Notes: generated from the letters alone by a model not told the origin. 64,000 nucleotides of DNA from Lacticaseibacillus nasuensis JCM 17158 (GCF_001434705.1 NZ_AZDJ01000001.1:1-64000); one strand, 5' to 3'. Positions 52,511 through 61,465 are shown, counted from the first letter of the stretch. Made by a program: numbers and translations.

Positions 52511-53893
52511 ATGACGAAAAAACGCGCTTGGATTATTGAGGTAGTGGCCGCGGTGGCTGTGGTCATCGGCGGGAGCTATACCGCCCGCGGCTTACATTAT
52601 CAGCACCGGTTTCTGCCGCATACCCAATTGCTTGGGGTGAACATTGGGGGCAAAACCGTCGCGGCGGCCGAACAAGCGGTGACGCGCGGCGTGCAACAAG
52701 AGCGCTTTGCGTTCAAGGAAAACGGGGCGACTAAGCTCACCGCTACTGGCGCGAAGCTGGGGTTAACCGTCAAGTATACGGCGCAGCTGCAAAAGTTAAT
52801 GAAGGCGCAAAATCCGTGGGGCTTTAGCGCCGCCACGGTGGTCGCCGGCACCAAGGATACCGATATCAAGGCCTTGACGACAGGCGCCACCTTCACCGCG
52901 TTCATGCAGGAAACCGCCAAGCAGTTGAATACCAACCGCCGCGCGCCGCAAAACGCCAAGGTCGTCGCGTCTGGCGACAAGTTCGTCGTCCAAAAAGAAA
53001 AAGCCGGTAACACCATCGATCCTCAGTTACTCGGTGCCGCGGTGGCCAAAAGCGTTTTGGCTGGCAAGCATACGGTCGCGTTGGCGAGTGCCTATGCGGA
53101 GCCTCAGGTGCGGTCGACGAGCAAGAAGTTGATCGCCGAGGCCAAGACGTTAACCAAGACCCAAAACTTCACGGGGACCTTGACCATCGAGAAGCAACAG
53201 GTCACGCTGTCGGCCAAGGAAATTCATTCCTGGATTTCTGCGACTAACGGCAAGATTACCGTTGACCAAACCAAGGCCGCCGCGTATGTGGCTAAGCTCG
53301 CTAAGCAGTACAACACTTACGGCAAGTCGCAAACGTTCAAGTCGACCAAGCGCGGCACGGTCACTGTGCCGGCCGGCACGTATGGTTGGAGTATCGATCA
53401 AGCCACGACCACGGCTAAACTGGTGGCGAATATTCAAGCCGGCAAGCCGTTCACCCAGGCCGTGGCCACGCAAGGCGCCGGCTACAACAAGGATGGCGAC
53501 GGGTCGCTGATCGGCAAGACCTACGTCGAAGTCGACAAGGTCAACCAGCACGAATGGTACTACCAAGACGGCAAGCTGGTGTTGGATTCCCCGATTGTGA
53601 CCGGGAAGCCGAACCAGGCGACGCCAAGCGGTGTGTTCTTCGTTTGGGCGAAGAAGCGCAACGCGACGCTCCGCGGGAAAAACGACGACGGTTCCAAGTA
53701 CGCGAGTCCCGTCAGTTACTGGATGCCAATCGATTACACCGGGGTTGGCTTGCATGATTCGCCTTGGCAGCCGACGTATGGTGGGGATTGGTACAAGCTC
53801 CACGGCTCGCACGGCTGTGTGAATAATCCGCCAACATTTATGGCCAAGTTGTATGCGGCCGTTGCGCTGGGGACGCCGGTTGTAGTTTATTAA
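52511..53893 (+). CDS. L,D-transpeptidase (YkuD) with N-terminal membrane anchor
   Basis: 460 residues. One N-terminal membrane helix (about 7-26) is followed by two PG-binding-4-like domains (about 45-315) and a YkuD catalytic domain. The active site is HGSHGCVN with Cys436, supported by VGLHDSPW. It makes 3-3 cross-links in peptidoglycan or attaches proteins outside the membrane. ATG 52511, RBS AAGGAG; a -10 TATAAT lies at 52452-52457. Monocistronic. Confidence 0.88.
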   Translation: MTKKRAWIIEVVAAVAVVIGGSYTARGLHYQHRFLPHTQLLGVNIGGKTVAAAEQAVTRGVQQERFAFKENGATKLTATGAKLGLTVKYTAQLQKLMKAQNPWGFSAATVVAGTKDTDIKALTTGATFTAFMQETAKQLNTNRRAPQNAKVVASGDKFVVQKEKAGNTIDPQLLGAAVAKSVLAGKHTVALASAYAEPQVRSTSKKLIAEAKTLTKTQNFTGTLTIEKQQVTLSAKEIHSWISATNGKITVDQTKAAAYVAKLAKQYNTYGKSQTFKSTKRGTVTVPAGTYGWSIDQATTTAKLVANIQAGKPFTQAVATQGAGYNKDGDGSLIGKTYVEVDKVNQHEWYYQDGKLVLDSPIVTGKPNQATPSGVFFVWAKKRNATLRGKNDDGSKYASPVSYWMPIDYTGVGLHDSPWQPTYGGDWYKLHGSHGCVNNPPTFMAKLYAAVALGTPVVVY

Positions 53894-53902
53894 GCTTCAT
53901 CA

Positions 53903-53929
53903 CGCCACCGCATTCGCGGTGGCGTTTTT
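53903..53929 (+). terminator. Terminator of the L,D-transpeptidase gene
   Basis: CGCCACCGC and GCGGTGGCG, then TTTTT. Confidence 0.9.
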
Positions 53930-54004
53930 GATTGCTGCGGGTTAACCTTGCGTTCGGCTAATAAAATGAGATAATGATGACAAATATGTGAGGAGTTGAT
54001 TCTT

Positions 54005-55708
54005 TTGGATTTTAATGAAGTTGCGTATACGCGACCAGATCCAGACGCCGTTATCGCTACCGCCAAGGCGGGCGCCGCAGACATGGCGCAAGCCACTAGC
54101 CCGGAAGCGGCGTTGGCCGTCGCCAAGCGCATGACCGCGTACTTTAATGACGTGGACTCGGCTGCCATCATCGCCAACACGCGGCACACCATCGACACGC
54201 GCGACGCCTTTTACAAGCAGGAAAGCGATTTTTGGGATAATTTTGAGCCGCAACTGGATAGCGCCACGACCGATTATCTGAAGGCCGTCTTGGCCAGCCC
54301 ATACCAAGAGGCACTCAGCGAGATTTACCCGAAGCCGTTCATGTTGCAGGCCAAGAATCAACTGCGCACGGAAAGCCCAGACGTGATTGGCTTGAAGCAG
54401 CAGGCCAATGCCTTGAGCAGCGAGTACACGAACCTGATTGCTAGCGCGCAAATCGATTTTCAAGGCCAGACCTACACCTTGGCGCAACTCGGCCCGTTTC
54501 GCGACGACAAGAATCGCGCCGTGCGCAAGGCGGCCAATGAAGCTTACTGGGGCTTTTTTGCCCAGCACGAGGCGACCTTTGACCGCATCTACGATGACAT
54601 GGTGAAGACCCGCACCGAAATCGCGCACAAGCTGGGCTTTGCTGATTACTCGGCGATGAGCTACGCCTTCATGAACCGGTTTGACTACGACGAAGCCATG
54701 GTCAGCACCTACCGCCATGAGGTGTTAACCAAAGTGGTCCCGCTGGTGCAAAAACAACGCGCCAAGCAGGCCGCGCGACTCGGGTTGGACCACCTCGCGT
54801 ATTACGATCTCGGCGTGCAGTTCACCACCGGGAACCCGAAGCCAACCGGGACCAGCGCAGAGCTCGTGGCGACGGCCCAACAAATGTATCACGACATGTC
54901 ACCTGAAGCTGGAGAATTTTTCGATAAGATGGTCACTGACCACCTGTTGGACCTGTTGGCCAAGCCTGGCAAGGCCAGCGGCGGTTATTGTGAATTCATT
55001 CCGTCGCTGCAGGCGCCGTTTATTTTTTCCAACTTCAACGGCACCAGCGATGACGTCGACGTGTTGACCCACGAAGCCGGCCACGCCTTTCAGACCTATC
55101 TGGCGCGCTGGATTCAGCCGTCCGGGTTGCAGTTCCCGACGTTTGAAGCGGCCGAAATTTTCTCCATGAGCATGGAGTTTATCGCCTACCCGTGGATGCC
55201 AAAGTTCTTCGGCGACCAAACCGACAAGCGGCTATATAGCCACCTGCAGTCCGCCTTGGAGTTTTTGCCTTATGGCATCTTAGTCGACCATTTTCAACAT
55301 GAGGTCTACACGCATCCCGACTGGACGCCGGCGCAGCGCAAGGCTTGCTGGCGGGAGTTGGAGCAGCAGTACTGTCCGGACAAGGATTACAGCGAGAATC
55401 CGGACTTGGCTCGCGGCATTTACTGGATGCGCCAGGGGCACATCTTTGAATCCCCGTTTTATTACATCGACTACACCATCGCGCAAGTCATCGCCTACCA
55501 GTTCTGGAAGCGATTCAACGTCGATCACGACGAGACCGCATGGACGGATTACGTGACGATGGCGAAGGCCGGTGGGAGTAAAACGCTGTTGGAGCTGATT
55601 AAACTCGGCCACCTCCGCTCACCGTTTGAACCAGGGGCCTTAGATTCGACGTTGACCGCCATCAGCGAAGCTTTAGACGCCGTTGACGACCAAGCCATCG
55701 ACCGGTAA
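54005..55708 (+). CDS. pepF: Oligoendopeptidase F-like, M3 family
   Basis: 567 residues. Zinc motif HEAGH at 356-360, followed by the third ligand region FPTFEAAEIFSMSMEF. The length and the segment FIPSLQAPFIFSNFNGTSDDV place it in the M3 oligoendopeptidase group, slightly shorter than classical PepF (about 600). It cleaves oligopeptides in the cytoplasm. I chose TTG at 54005, 9 bp after GAGGAG, over TTG at 53996 which touches that site. Confidence 0.88.
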   Translation: MDFNEVAYTRPDPDAVIATAKAGAADMAQATSPEAALAVAKRMTAYFNDVDSAAIIANTRHTIDTRDAFYKQESDFWDNFEPQLDSATTDYLKAVLASPYQEALSEIYPKPFMLQAKNQLRTESPDVIGLKQQANALSSEYTNLIASAQIDFQGQTYTLAQLGPFRDDKNRAVRKAANEAYWGFFAQHEATFDRIYDDMVKTRTEIAHKLGFADYSAMSYAFMNRFDYDEAMVSTYRHEVLTKVVPLVQKQRAKQAARLGLDHLAYYDLGVQFTTGNPKPTGTSAELVATAQQMYHDMSPEAGEFFDKMVTDHLLDLLAKPGKASGGYCEFIPSLQAPFIFSNFNGTSDDVDVLTHEAGHAFQTYLARWIQPSGLQFPTFEAAEIFSMSMEFIAYPWMPKFFGDQTDKRLYSHLQSALEFLPYGILVDHFQHEVYTHPDWTPAQRKACWRELEQQYCPDKDYSENPDLARGIYWMRQGHIFESPFYYIDYTIAQVIAYQFWKRFNVDHDETAWTDYVTMAKAGGSKTLLELIKLGHLRSPFEPGALDSTLTAISEALDAVDDQAIDR

Positions 55709-55712
55709 AAAA

Positions 55713-55754
55713 ACATCGCGCCGCCTCTTTCAACTGAAAGGGGCGGCGCGATGT
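55713..55754. terminator. Bidirectional terminator
   Basis: ACATCGCGCCGCC and GGCGGCGCGATGT form a perfect 13-bp stem between convergent genes, with an A-run on the left. Confidence 0.85.
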
Positions 55755-55758
55755 TGCG

Positions 55759-56664
55759 TTATTCGGCCACCAAGACAATTTTGCCTGGGGCGTGGTGGGT
55801 CTCTAGCAATTCGTGCCCGGCAATCACGCCGGCCGTGGAAAACGGCAGGCGGGCGATGATGGGTAGCGTCACATGCGCGGCCAACGCGGTGGTCATCGCC
55901 GGTGCAAAGGCGTCGAGGTGCGTGAGGGCCGTGCTTTGAATATCGGCGCGGGGCGCAGGATCGGCTGTACCGCCGGTGGTGATGAGCAGCCCACCAGGTT
56001 TCAAAGTCGTGGCGGCGGCACCGTGATCGGCCCCGCCGGCCACGGCGTTGACGGCCGCATCCGCTTGGCCGGCAAAAGCTGCGGCATGGGCGTAATCCGC
56101 CACGGCAGTCGCCCCAAGTGTGTGTAAATAGTCGAGATTGTTGGGACTGGCCAGCGCCAGCACCCGGAGCTTTGCGGCCAGTGCCAGTTGCACCAGCACG
56201 GCACCCACGCCGCCGCTGGCGCCAGCGACGGCCACCGTGGCGCCGGCTGGCAGGGCCAATTGATCTAAAATCGTGACGGCGGCGATGCTCACTTGCGGCA
56301 GCCCCGCCGCCGTGGCGACAGCCAGATTCGCCGGATTGGCGACAAGCTTGCCTACCGAGGCGGTGACAAATTCACTGTAACCGCCAATCGGCCGGTAGTT
56401 CAGCACCACGTCGCCCAGCGCGAAGCCGGTCACGTCGGCCCCTAACGCCGTGATGGTGCCGACGACATCGGTGCCAGGCACGATGGGAAACTTTAACGGC
56501 CGCACTGCGGCTTGTTCACCGCGGCGCAGGCTGGCATCATAAGGGTTCAAGCCCACCGCCAACACGCGCAGCTGCACTTGGCCAGCTTTTGGGGTCGGCG
56601 GGTCGGCGGGCAGCCGGTGGAAGACATTGGGGTCGCCAAAAGTCGTGAAGCCAAATCGCGCCAT
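55759..56664 (-). CDS. MDR-superfamily NADPH:quinone reductase-like protein
   Basis: 301 residues. GroES-like domain (VLAVGLNPYDASLRRGEQ, FPIVPGTDVVGTITALG) and Rossmann domain with AGASGGVGAVLVQLA. No zinc cysteines. It belongs to the zeta-crystallin/quinone reductase branch and is distinct from the pair at 3352 and 5924. ATG 56664 with AAAGGAT upstream. It lies 4 bp after the hydrolase gene, so the two are co-transcribed; a shared detoxification role is possible. Confidence 0.83.
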   Translation of the reverse strand: MARFGFTTFGDPNVFHRLPADPPTPKAGQVQLRVLAVGLNPYDASLRRGEQAAVRPLKFPIVPGTDVVGTITALGADVTGFALGDVVLNYRPIGGYSEFVTASVGKLVANPANLAVATAAGLPQVSIAAVTILDQLALPAGATVAVAGASGGVGAVLVQLALAAKLRVLALASPNNLDYLHTLGATAVADYAHAAAFAGQADAAVNAVAGGADHGAAATTLKPGGLLITTGGTADPAPRADIQSTALTHLDAFAPAMTTALAAHVTLPIIARLPFSTAGVIAGHELLETHHAPGKIVLVAE

Positions 56665-56668
56665 CGAA

Positions 56669-57268
56669 TCATCCTTTCTGCTGGCGCAACCAAGATTGCG
56701 CCGCTTGCAGTTCAGCTGCATTAATGCCGTGGCCAAAGTCATGCGCATAGGTGGTCACCGTTGCCCCACTTAAGCGCAAGGCCGTCATCAGCGCCTGAAA
56801 CCCGGTTTCACTCAGGTGGGGATCTTGGCGGCCATACGACGCCCACACCGCCAGCGGTTCGATTTCCGCACCGGCGATGGCGCCGCTGATGGTGGGATGA
56901 AACAATAAGGCGCGGCGAAACGGCACCGGCTGAGTGACCATGGCGTAGGCGGCGAGGTCAGCGCCGTTGGAGAAGCCCAGTAACGTCGGCGCGTGGGTGA
57001 GCCCTTGCGCGGATAAAGTCGCTTCGATGTGAGCCATCAGCGTGGTAGCCGCTTCCTGCAGGCTGGCCGGATGCGGCGAGCCATCGGGCAGGTGCCGAAA
57101 ATAAGTGGTTCGCCCATCTTCGACCAACGGTGCCGCCACGGCGAGCACCGGCGCCGCCGGATTGAAGCGCTGGGCAATGGGAATTAAATCCTGCGGCCGA
57201 CCGCCATGGCCATGGAGCAGGATAAAGGGCGATAGGGTGGCATCGCCAGGGATGAAGACATCGTGCAT
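56669..57268 (-). CDS. Alpha/beta hydrolase, phospholipase/carboxylesterase type
   Basis: 199 residues. Nucleophile elbow GFSNGA, oxyanion-region LLHGHGGRPQDL, and late Asp (YGRQDPHLS) and His (FGHGIN) complete a Ser-Asp-His triad. The family hydrolyses small esters in the cytoplasm. ATG 57268 after AAAGGCGG. It is in an operon with the downstream quinone reductase. Confidence 0.85.
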   Translation of the reverse strand: MHDVFIPGDATLSPFILLHGHGGRPQDLIPIAQRFNPAAPVLAVAAPLVEDGRTTYFRHLPDGSPHPASLQEAATTLMAHIEATLSAQGLTHAPTLLGFSNGADLAAYAMVTQPVPFRRALLFHPTISGAIAGAEIEPLAVWASYGRQDPHLSETGFQALMTALRLSGATVTTYAHDFGHGINAAELQAAQSWLRQQKG

Positions 57269-57342
57269 GTGACCACCGCCTTTCCAGAATAATGGTAACC
57301 GATTTTCCCGGGAGACGCGAACATTTCGATGCGCCGGTCAGA

Positions 57343-57368
57343 CAAAAAAAGAGCCGCTGGCGCGACTC
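57343..57368 (-). terminator. Terminator of the HicB-like/membrane gene pair
   Basis: Read on the minus strand, GAGTCGC and GCGGCTC (one mismatch) form a stem followed by TTTTTTT. Confidence 0.7.
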
Positions 57369-57372
57369 GACG

Positions 57373-57555
57373 TTACCGTAACGCATTGACCAATAACGCA
57401 ACGACGGCCACCACTGCGGCCCATCCGCACACGCGGCGAGGTAGGCTGGCGTCGCGTTGGCGCACCATGGTGACCAGCCACCCCACCATGGCCACGACGC
57501 ACACGATGGCACTGCCGACGAAGACGACTGCGGTCAACCACCCCAAAATCGACAT
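57373..57555 (-). CDS. Small two-helix membrane protein
   Basis: 60 residues with two membrane helices (about 5-30 and 45-58) joined by a basic loop VRQRDASLPRRV. Its ATG overlaps the stop of the HicB-like gene (TGATG), and a terminator follows, so the two are co-translated. Family and function unknown. Confidence 0.65.
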   Translation of the reverse strand: MSILGWLTAVVFVGSAIVCVVAMVGWLVTMVRQRDASLPRRVCGWAAVVAVVALLVNALR

Positions 57556-57944
57556 CAGGCCGTCTCGTGGTGGGTTTGGCGTTCGGCGAGGGCGGCCAAC
57601 TGCCGCGCCTTGGCCCGAATCTCCGCCGGTGGCGCCTGCGGTAGCGTGAAGTGGGTGACCATTTTGTGGGGATCAAAGTCGTCAGTCACCGATACCTGTG
57701 AATAGAAGACATCGGGTTCGGTGGCCGCGGGGATGGTGGTCAGCGTGTACGCGGTCAGGGCCGCTTCGCCGGCGGGGAGGTGCTTGAGAAAATCGGCCAG
57801 CACCCGGTAGGAGTAGTAGGCGGCTTCCTCGTAATTCTCACCGACGGCTTGCGCAGCAGGAATATTGGGAAAACTGATCTCATACCCGTGGGCGGTTTTC
57901 TTGTTCTTTGCGATGAAATTATAGTGTCGAATCGCCGCTGCCAT
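57555..57944 (-). CDS. HicB-like domain protein
   Basis: 129 residues. Residues about 8-60 (HYNFIAKNKKTAHGYEISFPNIPAAQAVGENYEEAAYYSYRVLADFL is the region) resemble the HicB antitoxin fold: a strand ending in FPNIP, then a gap and EEAxxxxxxxLxxFL. No DNA-binding helix is evident and no hicA toxin is adjacent. The ATG at 57944 follows AAAGGTGAGG; a GTG at 57953 lies within that site. Its partner may be the small membrane protein encoded next. Confidence 0.65.
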   Translation of the reverse strand: MAAAIRHYNFIAKNKKTAHGYEISFPNIPAAQAVGENYEEAAYYSYRVLADFLKHLPAGEAALTAYTLTTIPAATEPDVFYSQVSVTDDFDPHKMVTHFTLPQAPPAEIRAKARQLAALAERQTHHETA

Positions 57945-58057
57945 TTGCCTCACCTTTCAGTCTTGTTTTCTATTATTATAGCACGATTAAAAATCATTTC
58001 AATAAATGACAACTCTTTAATTGTCGAATCCCGCCCCAACTTTTTCAGCGGCGTGGG

Positions 58058-58086
58058 TTGCAATTTCAGGGGCTTATCGCTATACT
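58058..58086 (+). promoter_or_regulatory. Promoter of the tRNA-Gly gene
   Basis: -35 TTGCAA (58058-58063), 17-bp spacer, -10 TATACT (58081-58086), 13 bp before the tRNA. Confidence 0.75.
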
Positions 58087-58099
58087 CTTACATGTTGTT

Positions 58100-58170
58100 G
58101 CGGTTGTAGTTTAGTGGTAAAACTCCAGCTTCCCAAGCTGGCGTCGCGAGTTCGATTCTCGTCAACCGCT
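58100..58170 (+). tRNA. tRNA-Gly (anticodon CCC)
   Basis: 71 nt. Acceptor GCGGTTG pairs with CAACCGC, discriminator T; anticodon stem CCAGC/GCTGG holds the loop TTCCCAA, giving anticodon CCC; the T loop is TTCGATT. CCA is not encoded. It reads GGG codons. Confidence 0.93.
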
Positions 58171-58176
58171 GCAGGG

Positions 58177-58198
58177 CTGGCGCATCTTGCCAGTTTTT
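58177..58198 (+). terminator. Weak terminator after tRNA-Gly
   Basis: CTGGC and GCCAG form a 5-bp stem followed by TTTTTT. It may be leaky, since the argS leader starts at once downstream without a visible promoter. Confidence 0.55.
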
Positions 58199-58204
58199 TA
58201 TTTT

Positions 58205-58386
58205 GATTCAGAGGAAGCCAAATAGCCGGCACAGTGAACTCGCGGATGGTGGAAGCGAGAGCGGTGATTTGGGGGCGCGCTGATGACACAAGTGGATACA
58301 TCGAGTGGACAATTTGTCAATGAGAGTGGTACCGCGGGGTGACTCGTCTCTCTTGAAGCATTCGCTTCAAGGAGACGAGTCTTTTT
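58205..58386 (+). promoter_or_regulatory. T-box riboswitch, arginine specifier (argS)
   Basis: Basal stem I TCAG (58208-58211) pairs with CTGA (58280-58283); CGC (58276-58278) plus G just before it is the Arg specifier. The apical part GGATGGTGGAAGC is typical of stem I. The T-box GAGTGGTACCGCGG lies at 58324-58337, and the terminator GACTCGTCTC/GAGACGAGTC with T-run ends at 58386. Confidence 0.82.
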
Positions 58387-58405
58387 GCGGATTGAGGAGG
58401 AAATC

Positions 58406-60088
58406 ATGGATTTTAAACAGCAGGTCGTGACCGCATTGCACCAGGCAATCGGCGACACGATTCCGGAAGCACAACTGATGCAGCTGATCGAAACGCCAAA
58501 AAGTGCCGATTTAGGGGATTACGCGTTTCCAACGTTTAGCCTCGCCAAGGTGTTGCGGCAGGCGCCCAAGCAAATTGCGGCAGACCTGGTGACCAAAATC
58601 GACGCCAGCTCCTTTGAACAGGTGCAAGCCGTGGGCGGCTACGTGAACTTTTTCTTGCCAAAGGTCGCGTATGCCCACGAGCTGTTGACCACCATTGCCG
58701 CCGACCCGGCGCATTACGGTGACGCCACGGTCGGCCATGGCAATGTGCCAATCGACATGAGTAGCCCCAACATCGCCAAGCCGATGAGCATGGGCCATTT
58801 GCGGAGCACCGTCATCGGCAACGCGTTGGCGAATATTCTCACCAAGGTCGGCTATTCGCCGATTAAGATCAACCACCTGGGCGACTGGGGCACCCAGTTC
58901 GGTAAGCTGATCGTCGCTTACCGCAAGTGGGGCAACGAAGCGGATGTGCGCCGCGACCCGATTCATTATCTCGTGCAATACTACGTCCAGTTCCACGAAG
59001 AAGCGGAAAAGGATCCGAGCTTAGACGAGGCGGCGCGCGCCGTGTTCAAGCAGCTGGAAGACGGCGACGAAACCGTCACCGCGTTGTGGAAATGGTTCCG
59101 CTCGGCTTCGCTGAAGGAATTCAACCGCATCTATGCGATGTTGGGCATCAGCTTTGACTCGTACAACGGCGAGGCGTTTTACAACGACAAGATGGATGCG
59201 GTCGTGGCCGAGCTGACCGACAAGCACCTATTGCACGAAAGCCAAGGGGCGGAAATCGTCGACCTCAGTCAATACGACTTGAACCCGGCCCTGATTAAAA
59301 AGTCCGACGGCGCCACCTTGTACATGACGCGGGACCTAGCGGCGGCAATTTATCGCCACGACCACTACGACTTCGTGCAAAGCCTGTATGTCGTCGGCAA
59401 CGAGCAGCGCGAGCACTTCCAGCAGCTCAAGGCCGTGTTGAAAGAAATGGGCCACGACTGGGCCGATGACATTCACCACATTCCGTTTGGCCTGATTACC
59501 TCCGGCGGGAAGAAATTGTCGACGCGCAAGGGCAACATCATCTTGCTCGAGCGCGTGCTCAACGACGCCATCGACCTGGCGCAGCAACAAATCGCTGACA
59601 AGCACCCGGACCTGCCGGATGCCGAGACAGTGGCGCATCAAGTCGGCGTCGGTGCGGTGATTTTCCATGACTTGAAAAACGAACGGCTCGACTCGTTTGA
59701 CTTCAACCTCGAAGAAGTCGTGCGCTTTGAAGGCGAAACCGGTCCTTACGTGCAATATACGAACGCTCGGGCCAACTCGATTCTGCGCAAAACAACCACG
59801 GCGCCGGCGCCTGAAGTGGCGCTGACGGATCCCAGTGCCTGGGGCGTCTTGAAGGCCCTCGGCGACTATCCCGACGTCGTCTTACGCGCGGCGCGGGAAT
59901 ACGAGCCGTCGGTCATCGCCAAGTACACATTGCGCTTGGCCAAGGCCTTTAACCAGTACTATGCCAACACCAAAGTCCTGGTCGATGACGCCGAATTACC
60001 GGCGCGGCTGGCGTTGGTCAAGGCCGTTAGCCTCGTCTTAGAAAACGCGCTGAGCCTGCTTGGCGTTGGCGCGCCAGAGGAAATGTAG
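58406..60088 (+). CDS. argS: Arginyl-tRNA synthetase
   Basis: 560 residues. N-terminal Add-1 domain (about 1-110); class I signature in SSPNIAKPMSMGHLRSTVIGN, with SMGH at 128-131 as the HIGH variant; LSTRKGNIILLE in place of KMSKS; C-terminal DALR anticodon-binding domain. It charges tRNA-Arg. ATG 58406 after AGGAGG. Controlled by the T-box upstream; argR follows 45 bp later with its own promoter. Confidence 0.96.
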   Translation: MDFKQQVVTALHQAIGDTIPEAQLMQLIETPKSADLGDYAFPTFSLAKVLRQAPKQIAADLVTKIDASSFEQVQAVGGYVNFFLPKVAYAHELLTTIAADPAHYGDATVGHGNVPIDMSSPNIAKPMSMGHLRSTVIGNALANILTKVGYSPIKINHLGDWGTQFGKLIVAYRKWGNEADVRRDPIHYLVQYYVQFHEEAEKDPSLDEAARAVFKQLEDGDETVTALWKWFRSASLKEFNRIYAMLGISFDSYNGEAFYNDKMDAVVAELTDKHLLHESQGAEIVDLSQYDLNPALIKKSDGATLYMTRDLAAAIYRHDHYDFVQSLYVVGNEQREHFQQLKAVLKEMGHDWADDIHHIPFGLITSGGKKLSTRKGNIILLERVLNDAIDLAQQQIADKHPDLPDAETVAHQVGVGAVIFHDLKNERLDSFDFNLEEVVRFEGETGPYVQYTNARANSILRKTTTAPAPEVALTDPSAWGVLKALGDYPDVVLRAAREYEPSVIAKYTLRLAKAFNQYYANTKVLVDDAELPARLALVKAVSLVLENALSLLGVGAPEEM

Positions 60089-60101
60089 GCGCCGCCGGTG
60101 G

Positions 60102-60118
60102 TGCATGCTATAATGCAT
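60102..60118 (+). promoter_or_regulatory. argR promoter embedded in a palindrome
   Basis: Extended -10 TGCTATAAT (60106-60114) lies within TGCAT-6-ATGCA (60102-60117). This may be an ArgR operator, but the half-site spacing is 2 bp longer than in a standard ARG box. Confidence 0.5.
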
Positions 60119-60133
60119 ACGAGGTGAATTTTT

Positions 60134-60586
60134 ATGAACAAGTCGGAGCGCCAAGCCGCGGTTGCGCGGATTATTAACCAACAGCCCATCGCCACGCAAG
60201 ATGAACTCCTTGAGGCCCTCAAGGCTGCCAACATCACGGCGACGCAGGCGACCATCAGCCGCGACGTTCGCGAGTTGAAAATCTTCAAGGCGCAAGACGC
60301 CAATGGCAACGTGCGCTACACGCTGTTCCGCGGCGATGAAGCGTCACAAATCGAGCGTCTTGGCGCGTCCATCCGCGAGGTGGGCTTGGGCATCACCCGA
60401 GTGCAGTTCATGAACGTGATCAAGACGCTGCCGAGTAACGGCAACTTGTTGGCCGCGCAAATCGACGAGATCCACTTTAAGCAGGTGGTGGGCACGTTGG
60501 CCGGTCACGACACCATTGTCGTGATTAGCCCTGACGAAGTGGCCGCCAAGTGGTTCCAGCAGCGCTACGAAAATAGTTTTGAATAA
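60134..60586 (+). CDS. argR: Arginine repressor ArgR/AhrC
   Basis: 150 residues. Winged helix-turn-helix at about 1-70 (KSERQAAVARIINQQPIATQDEL, TQATISRDVRELKI) and an oligomerisation/arginine-binding domain at about 80-150 (SNGNLLAAQIDEI, GTLAGHDTIVVI). It controls arginine metabolism genes in an arginine-dependent way. It lies directly after argS. RBS AGGTG. Confidence 0.94.
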   Translation: MNKSERQAAVARIINQQPIATQDELLEALKAANITATQATISRDVRELKIFKAQDANGNVRYTLFRGDEASQIERLGASIREVGLGITRVQFMNVIKTLPSNGNLLAAQIDEIHFKQVVGTLAGHDTIVVISPDEVAAKWFQQRYENSFE

Positions 60587-60589
60587 ACC

Positions 60590-60627
60590 AAACGGGTACC
60601 GACTGGTGAAGCCGGTACCCGTTTTTG
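60590..60627 (+). terminator. Terminator of argR
   Basis: AACGGGTACCG and CGGTACCCGTT form a perfect 11-bp stem, followed by TTT. Confidence 0.85.
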
Positions 60628-60634
60628 TTTGCTG

Positions 60635-61465
60635 TCAAAATGGCACGGGACACGTCACCGTCAAGGCCTCACCGGTAAACGGTTGGGCCAGCGTGATTTC
60701 ATCGGCGTGCAGCATCAGCCGCGGCGCAGCTTCAGTGCTGTACAGCGGGTCGCCGATGATGGGAAAGCCCAGATACGCGAGGTGCACGCGCAACTGGTGC
60801 GTGCGCCCGGTGGCTAGGGTCAGCCGCACGCGGCTGACCCCGGCGGTCGTGCTCATCACGCGATAATGGGTGATGGCCGGGGCCCCGTCTGGTCGCACCA
60901 TGCGCTTACGCTTGTCGGCGGGGTCGCGGCCGATTGGCGCGGTGATGGTTCCGGTTGCTGGCAAACCCGCAGGCACGAGGGCAACATAACTGCGCGCCAT
61001 GGTTTTGGTGGCCAGCTGGCGGTTGAGGATATTTTGCGTGATGGGGTCGCGCGCAATCACCACCAAGCCGCTGGTTGCCATGTCCAACCGGTGGGTAATG
61101 TACGCCGGGCGCGGCGCCAAATACGCGGCGACTTGATTCAGCAAGGTGCCGGTTTCGTCCGGCCGGTTGGGGTGAGTTTTGATGCCAGTCGGTTTGTTCA
61201 CCACCAGTAAGTGCGCGTCTGCATAGGCAATCGTCAAGGGCGTCGGCGCCAGCAAATATTGCGGCGGGGTGGCGTCGACGATGGTCATGGTAACCACGTC
61301 GCCGGGGTTCACCGGTTCGTTAAAATGGCGGTACTGGTCATTGACCAAGACGCGGCGGTGAATGCGCAACTCATGGCGCTGCGTCTTCGGCACCTGCCAC
61401 GTGGTCAGGGCCGCGCGCAGGCTCGCGGCCGAGTGTGTGACCGTGACGCGTAAGGTAAATTCCAT
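60635..61465 (-). CDS. RluA/RluD-family pseudouridine synthase
   Basis: 276 residues. Catalytic motif HRLDMATSG with Asp128, preceded by VVNKPTGIKTHPN and followed by GRTHQLRVHLAYLGFPIIGDPLY. An S4-like N-terminal region is present (HRRVLVNDQ). It isomerises uridines in rRNA or tRNA. ATG 61465, 6 bp after GGAGG. Convergent with argR. The exact RNA target cannot be assigned. Confidence 0.9.
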   Translation of the reverse strand: MEFTLRVTVTHSAASLRAALTTWQVPKTQRHELRIHRRVLVNDQYRHFNEPVNPGDVVTMTIVDATPPQYLLAPTPLTIAYADAHLLVVNKPTGIKTHPNRPDETGTLLNQVAAYLAPRPAYITHRLDMATSGLVVIARDPITQNILNRQLATKTMARSYVALVPAGLPATGTITAPIGRDPADKRKRMVRPDGAPAITHYRVMSTTAGVSRVRLTLATGRTHQLRVHLAYLGFPIIGDPLYSTEAAPRLMLHADEITLAQPFTGEALTVTCPVPF

